This document shows positions 48,450 to 58,984 of a stretch of DNA of 64,000 nt, piece by piece (positions within the stretch are counted from its first letter, which is position 1; every line of letters begins with the position of its first letter). Location of the stretch: positions 383,323,711-383,387,710 of the forward strand of contig OY856187.1 in assembly GCA_963693315.1 (NCBI GenBank), read 5' to 3'. Source of the DNA: Diogma glabrata. Taxonomy: Eukaryota; Arthropoda; Insecta; Diptera; Cylindrotomidae. Below the pieces are notes generated by a model. It searched no databases and was not told the origin of the DNA. It was given only the letters and a program-made list of their open reading frames with translations. Made by a program: the position numbers and the translations under genes.

Positions 48450-50400
48450 CCATCACTGATAAAAATTTTGAATTGATTTTGTACTAAATCCAACTTTGAA
48501 GGACAAATTTCTAATTGCAATCACACAACGTAGCAATCAAAATCACAAACATAGAATAAATTTTATTACATACAACACAAGATAGTTTAAAAATTTGGTT
48601 TTTTTATTTTAATTTAACATTTTTAATCTTAAGTGTGTACTTACAAACAGATTATTATTCGAAATATATTTTAATTATAACACGGTTTGATTTTTGTTTT
48701 AAAAGAAAAACCCCAAATGCAATTAATAATATTTTTTTATTTAACACATTTATTGTATAGACGAAACTATTTTAATTGAATTTAAACTAATTAAAAATTT
48801 CACTACGTGTATTTTAAATGAAAGAAAATGCCTGAATCAACAAAAAAATGATCCATCTCTTCTGATATTCACGAATGAATATCTCACACAAGACATAAGA
48901 GATAATGGTTGGTGTTATTTTAATTTTAACTAAACACGGCACTCACAGCACAACAAACAAAATCCAATAAGAATTATATACTAAGAGAACAACAAATCAT
49001 ATATCCATCTCTTTTATAGGATTTTTAGTATCAAAAAATTCGACAAAGTGTTTCCGTTGAAAGGAAATTTATATTAATCCATGTTATGTTAATAAATGTT
49101 AGGACCTTTTCCGTTAAAACAAAACTGTTTGTTATTTTGTCATACATAAAATTGTAAGACAATTTAACGAAATAAGTTATTTCCAACACATTTGTAAGAA
49201 ATATTAGAAATTGAATCAAACGTAAGTTTAACCGATCTTATGATGTTTATGTGTTATGAAATAATAGCTTACTATAGTATTACAGTAAAATGTAGATCTA
49301 TAACGGAAAGGTAAACTGTTAAAAATAACCATATAAGAAATCGAATACAAAACTGATTGTAGGATAATAATTTTTTCTTTTGCGACAACTGGACAAATAT
49401 GCACAGCTGTTTGAGGTTTGAAAATTGTGTTGAGCAAGTACGGTTAGTGTCCGGAGAATTCAAATTTTAGTAGTATGGTAAAGTAATGCGGGTGAAAACG
49501 CAGTGTGAGTCAATAATAGGGGATTGCAAAGGAAATATTATTGTTAAATGTTTTATGCTAAGAACAAATTTATGTAACGGAAACTATATGAAAATATGAC
49601 TATAGATTGTGGATGAATGAGAAACTATTATGAGCTACGTATGGTAAGCAAAATTGTGAATTATGAGAAAACAGACATTGAATAAATCGGGAACTTTACC
49701 GCTCTACATTATCATACTCCAGTCTACCTAACAACTCCAGGTCTTTCTCGTCAGCTTATGGGTAATTAAATACTTTTAACAATTCGAACTAGCTGTTCCT
49801 GATAAGGTTTTCCCCGGTGAACTGCAATACACTTTATAACTGACTATGAGTGGTCTGAAGTTTTACGACCTGCGTTGAGATATCTCATATACCTGCACTA
49901 AAGACTGAAGCAATGCAGTTTTCATACTTAAGGAGTTGAAAACTTTTGGCGGATATCTTAAATACCTACCAATCTATCATTATTTCTTCTTAAAACAGTT
50001 AAAAATGTATCGTCGTTAAGTTTTGTTAAAAAATTGACTTATAAAGCTTTGAATAGCAAAACATGCATAGAATAAAGATAAAGTCTATTACAGAAAGAAT
50101 GATGAAACTGAATTTGGAGAACTTCTTGGCAGTGTTGATCACACACATGCTTCTCTTAATGAACATCGACGTTGTAATGGATGGCAGAGATTCCCCTGTC
50201 ACTGATTCTGTAGAGCATAGCAATCAACAGTTTAGTTTAAAAGCTGGTGGTTGAAGATCTGATAATTGATTGTAATGAAACTTGGAATATAAGGCTTTTG
50301 CTAGACTAATTCTGCATCTCTTCAAATTTTATTTCTATTTCCTGCTTTATTTTTGGGGACAAGCCAAGAATTGCAATTTGTTGACAAAGAATGTATTTTA
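48450..50400. other. Gene-free AT-rich stretch
   Basis: Small frames occur on both strands without motifs. Nothing is recognised. Confidence 0.4.
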
Positions 50401-50403
50401 TGC

Positions 50404-50615
50404 ACCAACATTTGACATTAAAAATGAACATCTAATTTTACACACGAATATTAGAAAACTAGAATACTAGGCAGAGTGTTTTACAAAGGAGAATGATGCT
50501 TGGTAGTCAAGAACTAATAGACGAGTATCATTCTCCAGCGCTAAACACTCCTCCATCTGTTATGCCGCAACATTTAGCATTTCAAATGAACGTCTAGTCT
50601 TACACAATAATATAA
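50404..50615. repeat. Hairpin flanked by diverged direct repeats
   Basis: CAACATTTGACATTAAAAAT at 50404 recurs as CAACATTTAGCATTTCAAAT at 50568, each followed by GAACRTCTARTYTTACACA. Between them GAGTGTTT and GGAGAATGAT pair with ATCATTCTCC and AAACACTC (about 50474-50552). Confidence 0.7.
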
Positions 50616-50899
50616 AAATCAAACATACAATTAAACCATTTTAAAACGATAAATGTACTAATTCTTTATTCAATCAAATCAAGATCCCTATGATTACATC
50701 ATTGTTTTGTTTATTTATACACAAGAACAAGAATTAAAACGAAATAAACAAGGGAAAATCTATTTATCTGTTTCATTTTTTTTTTTGTTTACAATACGTT
50801 TAATTTTTTATATATAACGTGATCTTGGTTACTTTGCAATGATCATTAATGATGGTTGTTTCATTTCTTTTTCTTTTTTTTGTATATGGATGTCATTAT

Positions 50900-51578
50900 A
50901 CTGTAACGACTCTTCGTTGGTTCTTTTTGATTATTGAACAAACACGACAGTAAAAGACAGATCTTTAGTTAACAGAATCTCAAACTTTATTTGTCATCAA
51001 ATTACAGCAGCTTCCGTTGTTCCTTACAATAAATTCCAGGGTCTCCAATTTATGTACGATAAACTTCACCGCTTTTCCACAATTTGAATCAATAATATTC
51101 GGAATCGTAAAATCTGTATTTACTATTCCCTAAGTTCAGATTCTTTCACTATTAGTACCCAGGCTCAAGTACCACCGATTATTCCTTAAACTTGCGAATA
51201 TTTATAAACACTTTTAATTGCAAAAGTAAAACTGACTGTCTGATATTTTTGTTTGCTTATTTATATCGAAAAATAAATAAATCGAAACTTCTATAATCCA
51301 CTAGAAATCAATACTACGTAGTCCGTACATCTGAAATAGGCCACACCTGTTTTCATTCATACTTGCATTTGTATTAGCGAACTCAAATCTAATTTATGCA
51401 AAATGTATTAGGTAACTCCTTTTAATTCATTAATGTAAACATTTGTATAACAAATTTAATTTACATTAATTTATGCAATACAATTTGCAATACAAGTAAA
51501 AGATTGAAAAAGGAGTTAACTTTTAATTCATGAATGAGTAAATAAAATTAACCCATTCTGGACGAAGTTTATTACATT
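50900..51578 (-). repeat. 3' LTR of the gypsy element
   Basis: 679 bp, matching 56519-57198. In the element's sense it starts AATGTAATAAAC and ends GTTACAGT. It carries a potential polyadenylation signal AATAAA (complement of 50986-50991). The ends were set by maximal LTR identity and the perfect flanking ATTAT. Confidence 0.92.
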
Positions 51579-51589
51579 GCCCTCCATTT
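51579..51589 (-). promoter_or_regulatory. Polypurine tract (plus-strand primer)
   Basis: AAATGGAGGGC on the minus strand lies directly against the 3' LTR and overlaps the pol stop codon (51588-51590). This is the expected position and composition. Confidence 0.75.
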
Positions 51590-54500
51590 AGTTTTGTTCG
51601 TCCCGAACAATATCAGATATCGCATTGGTGCTGTTACCTTGGTACGGTGCCAACCTTTGCAGATGTATCACTTTCATCTTGGTACGGGGTCCCCTTTGTA
51701 TGCGGTAGATGACATCATTAATTCGTTTGATTATTTTATATGGGCCTTCCCAATCTGGCTGCAGCTTGGGTGATCTTCCCTTTGTTCTTCTGGGGTTGTA
51801 TAGCCATACCAATTCTCCTTCTTGAAAACCGCCACTATTTGCATTTATGTCGTACCTGGTTTTCATTTTGTCACTGGCAATCTTAATGTGGTCTCGAACC
51901 TGCTGATGGATTATATTCATCTTCTCCCTTAGGTGTCCCACATAATCTGTTTTCGTGGATACCAGACCTCCAGGGATGCCAAACTCGATGTCACTAGGAA
52001 GATGTAGTTCTCTTCCGAACATGATATTCGCTGGCGTTTCACTTGTCGTATCGTGCACTGCGCTACGATAGGCCATCAAGAATAACGGAAGATCCTTGTC
52101 CCAATTTCTTTGGTTGGCTTCTACTACCTCTGACAAATGTTCTTCCATGGTTCGGTTGAATCGTTCTACCATGCCATCTGACTGCGGGTTCATAGGTGTA
52201 GTTCGTGTTTTTCTAATGCCGAGTGTTCTGCACAGCTCTTCCATCAGTTGAGATTCGAAATTCCTTCCCTGGTCGGTATGCAACTCGAGCGGTGTTCCAT
52301 ATCTGCAAACCCATTCATTGACTAATGTTTCCGCGACCGTAACTGCTTCCTGGTTCGGTATTGCATAAGCTTCCGGCCATTTTGTAAAGTAATCAATGAC
52401 CACCATGATGTATTTGTTACCTTTTGTCGTTTCCGGAAATGGCCCCGCGATGTCTATAGCAATTCTCTCCATTGGGGCACCCACATTGTACTGTTGCATC
52501 TCTCCTCGAGTTCTAGTTTTTGGTCCTTTGCTCGCTGCACAAGTATCGCATCGCCGACACCATTGCTCCACGTCTGTTCGATACCTTACCCAATAAAACC
52601 TCTCCCTTACTTTGGCTATGGTTTTATTGACTCCCAGGTGTCCTCCAGAAATACTTCCATGCAGCTTTCCCAGTACCTCTCCCACTCGACTTGATGGCAA
52701 CACCAGTTGTTCTAACACTTTCTTTCCATCAGCGGACTCCCATTTTCTTTTAAGTATCCCGTTGTCCATAAATAGTGAGTCCCATTGCGCCCAGTAGCAT
52801 TTCACCTCCGTACTTAAAGGTGCGACCTCTTTCCACTCCGGTCGCCTTCCCTCAGTTTTCCAATTCAATATTGGAGCCATAGCTGGATGTTCTAGCTGCT
52901 CTCTTTTCATTGCCTCGGTACACCAATCTTCAGGAGTTTGGAACTTGATTTGGTTCACTTTCATTGCCTCATTTCCCTCAGTTCTGCTACATGACTTGCA
53001 CTTCTCTATACAGGGTCTTCTGGACAGGGCATCGGCGTTACCATGGATCCTCCCCTTGCGGTGTTCAACTTTGAAGTCGTAGTTCTGCAGGATCTCTATC
53101 CATCTTGCTGCTTGTCCTTCAGGAAATTTGAATTGTAATAACCATTTTAGAGCAGCATGGTCCGTGCGAATCAGGAATGGTTGTCCACACAAATACTTGT
53201 GGAAATGTTTCACAGCCTTGATGATAGCTAGCAACTCCTTCCTCGTGACACAGTAATTCCGCTCCGGCTTTGACAGAACTTTACTGAAGTACGCCACCAC
53301 TTTCTCATCGTCTCCAACTTTCTGTGACAAAACCGCTCCGGTTCCTACATTGCTTGCGTCTGTGTCCAGAATGAACATCTTTCCGGATTCTGGATAGGCT
53401 AGTATAGGGGTGTTGCATAGTTTTTCTTTTAAACGGCAGAATGCCCCACTACATTCGGTTGTCCACAGAAACTTGGTATTTGCCTCTGTCAATTTATGAA
53501 GACTCTTGGCGATATTCGCAAAATTCTCCACGAATCTTCGATAATAGGTGCATAAGCCAAGGAAACTGCGTAGCTCATGAACATTCTTCGGTACTGGCCA
53601 ATTTTTCACAGCATCAATCTTCTCGGGATCGGTTCTGACTCCATGTTCTGTAATGATGTGTCCAAGGTACTTCACTTCTTTGTGGAAGAGATTGCATTTT
53701 ACCGGATTCAACTTCATGTTGGCATTACTTATTCTTCTGAGTACTTCTTCGAGGTTCATTAGATGCTCTTCGAAGTTGCGACCCATTATAATGATGTCAT
53801 CAAGATAAACTAGACAGGCCTTCCAGGTTAAACCATGTAACACGCATTCCATTAGACGTTCAAATGTTGCTGGGGCATTGCATAGACCAAACGGCATCAC
53901 ATTGAACTCCCACAACCCATTGCCAGTAGAAAATGCTGTCTTTCGTCGATCTTCTGAATGCATTTCAACTTGCCAGTAGCCACTCTTCAGATCTAATGTG
54001 CTGTACCATTTGGCCCCTGATAGTGTATCCAGTGTGTCATCAATTCGTGGCAGTGGATAGCTGTCCTTAATGGTTACCTCATTGAGCCTTCGATAGTCTA
54101 CACAAAAACGAGCTGACCCATCTTTTTTTCTAACTAGCACCACTGGTGAGCTCCATGGACTCTTAGATGGCCTGATGACTCCATCACTTTTCATTTTGTC
54201 CAGCATTCCTTGCACTTCCTCGTGTTTAGCCAGTGGTAGTCTTCTAGGAGGCTGTCTGATAGGATGAGCGTTTCCAGTGTTGATCCTATGCCGCACGATG
54301 TTTGTTCTTCCAACATCTTCATCTCCAGTAGAGAAAACACTGCTCATCTTCGTTAATACCCTCTTGATTTCTTTGAATTCGGCTGGCTTCATTCTTTTAC
54401 TAAGATCTTGAAGTATTGCTACTAATGCGGGATTGTTTCTCTGCATGAAGACCTTTTGCTCTTCTTCACAGCTGATTATCTCTTTTATGGTGCTGCATTT

Positions 54501-55238
54501 GGCGATTTCTTCTCCATGATTGATGACCACTCGTTTATTTGAGAAGTTAATCAGTTGCACTGAAACTACTACCTCTTTTGCTGCAACTAGCGTTCGGCCA
54601 ATCATAATGTTTCCCCCAAAGTCGTTGTTAGCTGGCTCAATCATCACAGGTGAATTTTGGTCACTTTTATCTAGTAGCTTAGTCCATATGATTTTCTCAG
54701 ATTTTGCCGGGATCTCAGTTGGTCCATCACTAATAACACGGACCTCAGCATTGTCGTTGGTGGCGTTTAGCACTATTTCTGTGTTTCCATATCTCAGTAC
54801 GTGGCTTCCCAGATCTAATATAAAATTGTATTCTTTCATGAAGTCAAGCCCAATTATGCAGTCATCTTCTATATCTGCTACAATAAATCGGTGCCTAAAT
54901 GAATTTCCTCCAAGGTGAACCTCTTGGTCGCTTTCTCCATGAACTAGAACTGTTTCACCCGTAGCTGTTTTTAGGGTGAATCGTCTTGCTGTATCGATCT
55001 GACTATCACAAACCACATCTGGACGCACTATTGATCTCGAAGCACCTGTGTCCAAAGTCAACATGCACGATCTGCTTCCAACGGTTGCCTCTAAGACTAG
55101 ACTACTATTTTCTCTTTTTACTTGTGATACCACCAATGTAGGGCATTGTAATTGAGCCAGCTTTCGCCCTTCAAAACTGGCGCAATCTAGTTTCCCGAAT
55201 CCGAAACGCGGCCTCTGTCTTCCGGGTGTGGCTCCCAT
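51588..55238 (-). CDS. pol: Pol polyprotein of the gypsy element
   Basis: An open frame of 1216 codons in -1 frame relative to gag. Domains in order: aspartic protease with DTGAS at about residues 63-67 and IIGLDF as the second signature; reverse transcriptase with YLDD at 478-481; RNase H with LDTDAS near 625 and RTDHAALKWL near 690; integrase with an HHCC zinc domain near 855-897 and a D929, D989, E1025 triad with 35 residues between the last two; then a C-terminal WEGPYKI (GPY/F) module. All core residues are intact. The ATG at 55238 may not be used. Translation probably enters by -1 frameshifting at GGGAAAC (55196-55190), yielding a Gag-Pol fusion. No env follows. Confidence 0.95.
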   Translation of the reverse strand: MGATPGRQRPRFGFGKLDCASFEGRKLAQLQCPTLVVSQVKRENSSLVLEATVGSRSCMLTLDTGASRSIVRPDVVCDSQIDTARRFTLKTATGETVLVHGESDQEVHLGGNSFRHRFIVADIEDDCIIGLDFMKEYNFILDLGSHVLRYGNTEIVLNATNDNAEVRVISDGPTEIPAKSEKIIWTKLLDKSDQNSPVMIEPANNDFGGNIMIGRTLVAAKEVVVSVQLINFSNKRVVINHGEEIAKCSTIKEIISCEEEQKVFMQRNNPALVAILQDLSKRMKPAEFKEIKRVLTKMSSVFSTGDEDVGRTNIVRHRINTGNAHPIRQPPRRLPLAKHEEVQGMLDKMKSDGVIRPSKSPWSSPVVLVRKKDGSARFCVDYRRLNEVTIKDSYPLPRIDDTLDTLSGAKWYSTLDLKSGYWQVEMHSEDRRKTAFSTGNGLWEFNVMPFGLCNAPATFERLMECVLHGLTWKACLVYLDDIIIMGRNFEEHLMNLEEVLRRISNANMKLNPVKCNLFHKEVKYLGHIITEHGVRTDPEKIDAVKNWPVPKNVHELRSFLGLCTYYRRFVENFANIAKSLHKLTEANTKFLWTTECSGAFCRLKEKLCNTPILAYPESGKMFILDTDASNVGTGAVLSQKVGDDEKVVAYFSKVLSKPERNYCVTRKELLAIIKAVKHFHKYLCGQPFLIRTDHAALKWLLQFKFPEGQAARWIEILQNYDFKVEHRKGRIHGNADALSRRPCIEKCKSCSRTEGNEAMKVNQIKFQTPEDWCTEAMKREQLEHPAMAPILNWKTEGRRPEWKEVAPLSTEVKCYWAQWDSLFMDNGILKRKWESADGKKVLEQLVLPSSRVGEVLGKLHGSISGGHLGVNKTIAKVRERFYWVRYRTDVEQWCRRCDTCAASKGPKTRTRGEMQQYNVGAPMERIAIDIAGPFPETTKGNKYIMVVIDYFTKWPEAYAIPNQEAVTVAETLVNEWVCRYGTPLELHTDQGRNFESQLMEELCRTLGIRKTRTTPMNPQSDGMVERFNRTMEEHLSEVVEANQRNWDKDLPLFLMAYRSAVHDTTSETPANIMFGRELHLPSDIEFGIPGGLVSTKTDYVGHLREKMNIIHQQVRDHIKIASDKMKTRYDINANSGGFQEGELVWLYNPRRTKGRSPKLQPDWEGPYKIIKRINDVIYRIQRGPRTKMKVIHLQRLAPYQGNSTNAISDIVRDEQN

Positions 55239-56491
55239 TTACATTCTCTTCGGATGTGCCCCAACTTCCCACAGTTCCAGCATCTTACTCTGCTAGATCT
55301 ACTTCGTTGATTTCGTTCAGGTTTATCTTCCAAACTTTTGACACGCATGATCACTTCATCAAGCGCTGCTTTTATAGGTTCTTCAGTAACTTCCATCTGA
55401 CGTACTCTATCTGAACCGTACGCTCTTTTTCCAGCTTCCATTTGCAGGGTCAATGCTAAGACTTCTGCAGGTAGCTTCTTTCCGCTTAGATAAAGCTGGT
55501 TTCTCATTTGCACATCTTGAAGAGCATTGATGAATGTATCAGCTGCCAGTTCGTCTCGGTGTTCAGCGTTATAATTCGGATATGATAGATTAACCAGTCT
55601 CACAATGTCAGCCTCTAATTCTTGCAAGGTTTCGCTGACTCCTTGTTTTCGTGTCTTGAGCTGCATGCGATGGAGAGCTTGCATATGACTTTCCCCGTAT
55701 CTTACTTCTAAGGCCTCCATAATCTTGCTGTAATCACGTTCTGTCGCTGATAGTGTCTGCAAAATTTCAGCAGCAGGTCCCTTCAATGCCAATATAAGCG
55801 CATTTGCTTTTTGCTGGTGATCAACATCAGTTGTTGCTATCTCAAATTGCATCTTAAATATCTGATACGATGTAGATCCATCAAATGCGGGTGTTTTCAC
55901 TCTAGCTGGGGCTGAAGTAGTTGATGGATTGATCGTGTTACCTGACTTTCCTTGTGTTATTTCTTGGCGTAATTCACTCGAGAGATTGCGTAGTTTCTCT
56001 TCATGTTCTTCGGTAACTTTCCGCAGCTCCCTTTCCATGTTGTTGATTTTGACCTCTGCACTGGATATACGTGACTCGATTACTTCACGTAGACTTTCTT
56101 GCTTTGCCATCATATCAGCAAACTGTTGTCGTTGCTCGTTTCCTTGTTTGGCCATCGTATCAGCAAGTTGTTGTTGTTGATCTACTTTTTGTTCTGCTGC
56201 CAATTTCTCTTGTCGGGCCATCATATCAGCAAGTTGTTGTTGTTGCTCTACTTGTTTGGTCATCATTTCTTTCATCAACACCATCATCGGATGAATTGCT
56301 GGGGCATTCTGAACCGGAGCTTCCTCCGACTCTACTTCTATGACCTCTGTGTTTAGGCCTGCTTCTTCTAAAACTTTACGCAGCCGAAATGCAAGTTCTG
56401 CCTTCGTTCCATGGATTGGAGCATTCCTTTTCTTCAACTCGTCCTTCAGCTGGGTCTGGCTGAGATCACTAATATTTACTGTCCTGATCAT
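55187..56491 (-). CDS. gag: Gag polyprotein of the gypsy element
   Basis: 434 codons from ATG 56491. An upstream in-frame ATG (56560) lies within the LTR and is not favoured. Residues about 9-43 (DLSQTQLKDELKKRN, then GTKAELAFRL) look like a SAP DNA-binding domain, unusual for Gag. Next comes a glutamine-rich coiled coil with repeated QQLADMMAKQ-type heptads (about 85-175). A retrotransposon Gag core (FDGSTSYQIFKMQFE onward) follows. A CCHC zinc knuckle, C404-X2-C407-X4-H412-X4-C417, sits near the C-terminus. It ends in TAG right after the slippery heptamer. It should form the particle and bind the RNA. Confidence 0.93.
   Translation of the reverse strand: MIRTVNISDLSQTQLKDELKKRNAPIHGTKAELAFRLRKVLEEAGLNTEVIEVESEEAPVQNAPAIHPMMVLMKEMMTKQVEQQQQLADMMARQEKLAAEQKVDQQQQLADTMAKQGNEQRQQFADMMAKQESLREVIESRISSAEVKINNMERELRKVTEEHEEKLRNLSSELRQEITQGKSGNTINPSTTSAPARVKTPAFDGSTSYQIFKMQFEIATTDVDHQQKANALILALKGPAAEILQTLSATERDYSKIMEALEVRYGESHMQALHRMQLKTRKQGVSETLQELEADIVRLVNLSYPNYNAEHRDELAADTFINALQDVQMRNQLYLSGKKLPAEVLALTLQMEAGKRAYGSDRVRQMEVTEEPIKAALDEVIMRVKSLEDKPERNQRSRSSRVRCWNCGKLGHIRRECKWEPHPEDRGRVSDSGN
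55190..55196 (-). promoter_or_regulatory. -1 ribosomal frameshift site GGGAAAC
   Basis: In the gag frame the sequence is G-GGA-AAC followed at once by the TAG stop, an exact X-XXY-YYZ heptamer. Slipping back one base reads GGG-AAA-CTA, which is the pol frame (GKL). The same heptamer serves known retroviral frameshifts. A downstream RNA structure was not modelled. Confidence 0.85.
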
Positions 56492-56501
56492 TGTTTCAAT
56501 A

Positions 56502-56519
56502 ATCCCACTTCTGACACCA
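56502..56519 (-). promoter_or_regulatory. Primer binding site, tRNA-Leu type
   Basis: The minus strand reads TGGTGTCAGAAGTGGGAT beside the 5' LTR, the complement of ATCCCACTTCTGACACCA. That is the 3' end I recall for insect tRNA-Leu with CCA added. Its first base overlaps the LTR end. Confidence 0.85.
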
Positions 56520-57198
56520 CTGTAACGACTCTTCGTTGGTTCTTTTTGATTATTGAACAAACACGACAGTAAAAGACAGATCTTTAGTTAACAGAATCTC
56601 AAACTTTATTTGTCATCAAATTACAGCAGCTTCCGTTTTTCCTTACAATAAATTCCAGGGTCTCCAATTTATGTACACTAAACTTCACCGCTTTTCCACA
56701 ATTTGAATCAATAATATTCGGAATCGTAAAATCTGTATTTACTATTCCACTAAGTTCAGATTCTTTCTCTATTAGTACCCAGGCTCAAGTACCACCGATT
56801 ATTCCTTAAACTTGCGAATATTTATAAACACTTTTAATTGCAAAAGTAGAACTGCCTATCTGATATTTTTGTTTGCTTATTTATATCGAAAAATAAATAA
56901 ATCGAAACTTCTATAATCCACTAGAAATCAATACTACGTAGTCTGTACATCTTGAATAGGCCACACCTGTTTACATTCATACTTGCATTTGTATTAGCGA
57001 ACTCAAATTTAATTTATGCAAAATGTATTAGGTAACTCCTTTTAATTCATTAATGTAAACATTTGTATAACAAATTTAATTTACATTAATTTATGCAATA
57101 CAATTTGCAATACAAGTAAAAGATTGAAAAAGGAGTTAACTTTTAATTCATGAATGAGTAAATAAAATTAACCCATTCTGGACGAAGTTTATTACATT
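56519..57198 (-). repeat. 5' LTR of the gypsy element
   Basis: 680 bp. On the minus strand it carries TATAAATA (complement of 56819-56826) as a likely TATA box and AATAAA (complement of 56605-56610) downstream. The outer flank is ATTAT plus a family-A repeat. Confidence 0.92.
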
Positions 57199-58074
57199 AT
57201 TATTGAGAATTATGGCATTATAAGTTTGTCAAAAAATGTTGTCTAGTGTGTCAAAAGAAAGGTTTTTATTTTTTTTTACTCAATTTTTTTAGAAAAAAAT
57301 AAAATTAACAGTTTGTATGACAGATATTTTATTATTATTATAGAGAAGTATGGCATTATAAGTTTGTCAAAAAAATAATATCAAGTGTGTCAAAAAATGA
57401 TTTCATTTATTTTTTTAGCCAATTTTTTGGGGAAAAAAATGTAGCTGTTTTTATGACGTAAATGTTATTGAAAATGAAATTGGATATGGAAATTTTTTTG
57501 AATTTGTTATAGTTTTTGAAATATTTTTGAAAAAGTTTGTATTTTTGATTTTGTAATAATTTTTGCAATATTTTTAGAATTTCGGCAAAAATTTTAATTT
57601 TTGATTTTGTAAGAATTTTTTGAATATTTTTAGAATTTTGAAAAATTTTAAATTTTTGATTTTATTATAATTTTTGGAATTTTGAAAAAATTTTCAATTT
57701 TTGATTTTGTAATAATTTTTTGCAATATTTTTAGAATTTTTGAAAAAGTTTTAATATGTAAGAATTTTTGAAATATTATTGGAATTTAGAAAAAATTTAA
57801 ATATTGGATTTTATTCTAATTTTTGGAATATTTTTGGAATTTTGAAAAAGTTTGATTTTATTTAATTTAACAATATTTTTGGAATTTTGATTATAACTTT
57901 CTGGCAACGTATTGATGTTTGTTGTTAGTTTTGTAATAAATTTTTAAACAGAGATAAAAAAATACTTGTACTTTAACAAAGAGTTATGTTTGATATCAAA
58001 TATATCAAAATCCTTAACCCAGACCGAAGTCTTGATATCTCAGAGCTGTGAGATCTCACCCCCTCCATATTTTT
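57199..58074 (+). mobile_element. 5'-truncated family-A copy next to the gypsy element
   Basis: It starts in the middle of the family (TTGAGAATTATGGCATTATAA) and runs to CCCCCTCCATATTTTT, including the ATCTCA/TGAGAT stem. The first five bases are the gypsy target duplication. Confidence 0.75.
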
Positions 58075-58098
58075 GAAATTAAATTCTAGAAAAAAATA

Positions 58099-58425
58099 TT
58101 GCAAATCAGCGAACAAGTATTTGGGATAAATGCGCTAAATAATATTTTATGTTGGGGTCGAATAATCGGCATATTACGTTATAGCTTTTTAAACAAATTA
58201 AATTTAAACGGGATCCCGAAAAATTTATGGAAATATTCAGTCATTCGGAGTAAAAGAGCAAATTACAATAATGTTTTTATAACTACAAGTCTAAACCTTA
58301 ACACATTCCTTTTTAAAAAATTTGTCTTAGCAAAGACCGTTTTACGCAGAATCAGAGGTAAATTTAGATTTGATAATATTTTTGTAGACAAATCTTTATT
58401 AACTAGTATCAGAATCAGCCTTTAA
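58099..58425 (+). CDS. Short open frame, unrecognised
   Basis: 108 codons following the family-A end, basic and Asn/Ile/Leu-rich (for example FKKFVLAKTVLRRIRGKFRF). No family motif is recognised, no splice or promoter signal supports it, and it could be chance in AT-rich DNA. I list it because it is longer and less repetitive than other frames nearby. Confidence 0.15.
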   Translation: MQISEQVFGINALNNILCWGRIIGILRYSFLNKLNLNGIPKNLWKYSVIRSKRANYNNVFITTSLNLNTFLFKKFVLAKTVLRRIRGKFRFDNIFVDKSLLTSIRISL

Positions 58426-58791
58426 ATGTCCGAAAATTCATCAAAATACATATGTATTTGTATTCTTTTGTCATAATATGTAGTAAAAGATCAAATTATA
58501 ATGTTTTTCTTTCTAAAAAAAGTGTCTTAGCTATTTACATTCACATTTTAAATTTACAATAGATGGCTTCAAGATATTTTTTCAGTTAAGAGAAATATTA
58601 AAAAGCCATAAACTTTCTTATTGAAATTTCATTTTTCAATAATCGTTTTTGAAATTTTATGTTTTAATTAATTTTGTATACGGTTTATTGTACAAAATCT
58701 ATCTCAAATTAAAATTTAAAGGTGAGTTTATGTTACAAAACTCGTCATAAGTTCATATATGTTAAACAAAATTAGATCAAATCATGTTTTT

Positions 58792-58982
58792 AAGGTTATG
58801 TATACTAGGTTCAGAGTAATTAAGCAAAGTAGTAATCGCTTTTTTTTTTCATTTTCCCGAACAGCGATCTACCGCATCGCTTTGATAAGGTTATGTATAC
58901 TAGGTTCAGAGTAATTAAGCAAAGTAGTAATTGCTATTTTTTTTTCATTTTTACGAACAGCGATCTACCGCATCGCTTTGAT
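58792..58982. repeat. Tandem duplication, ~95-bp unit, two copies
   Basis: 58792-58886 and 58887-58982 are nearly identical (AAGGTTATGTATACTAGGTT ... GCGATCTACCGCATCGCTTTGAT), differing at a few bases and in T-run length. Confidence 0.9.
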
Positions 58983-58984
58983 TG

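Larger units (their letters stand above)
50900..57198 (-). mobile_element. Ty3/gypsy LTR retrotransposon, nearly intact
   Basis: Complete minus-strand element of about 6.3 kb. Two LTRs differ at about a dozen positions plus one 1-bp indel, roughly 2%. A 5-bp direct repeat ATTAT lies outside both (50895-50899, 57199-57203). The order is 5' LTR, tRNA-Leu-type primer site, gag, pol (protease, RT, RNase H, integrase), polypurine tract, 3' LTR. There is no env-like third ORF. Both ORFs are open and all checked catalytic residues are present, so it may have been active recently. Primer type and lack of env fit the Mdg3/micropia-like lineages, but that placement is an inference. Confidence 0.93.

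Noticed and set aside
52396..56525. Plus-strand frames over the gypsy element
   Set aside because: They are antisense shadows of the intact gag and pol frames.
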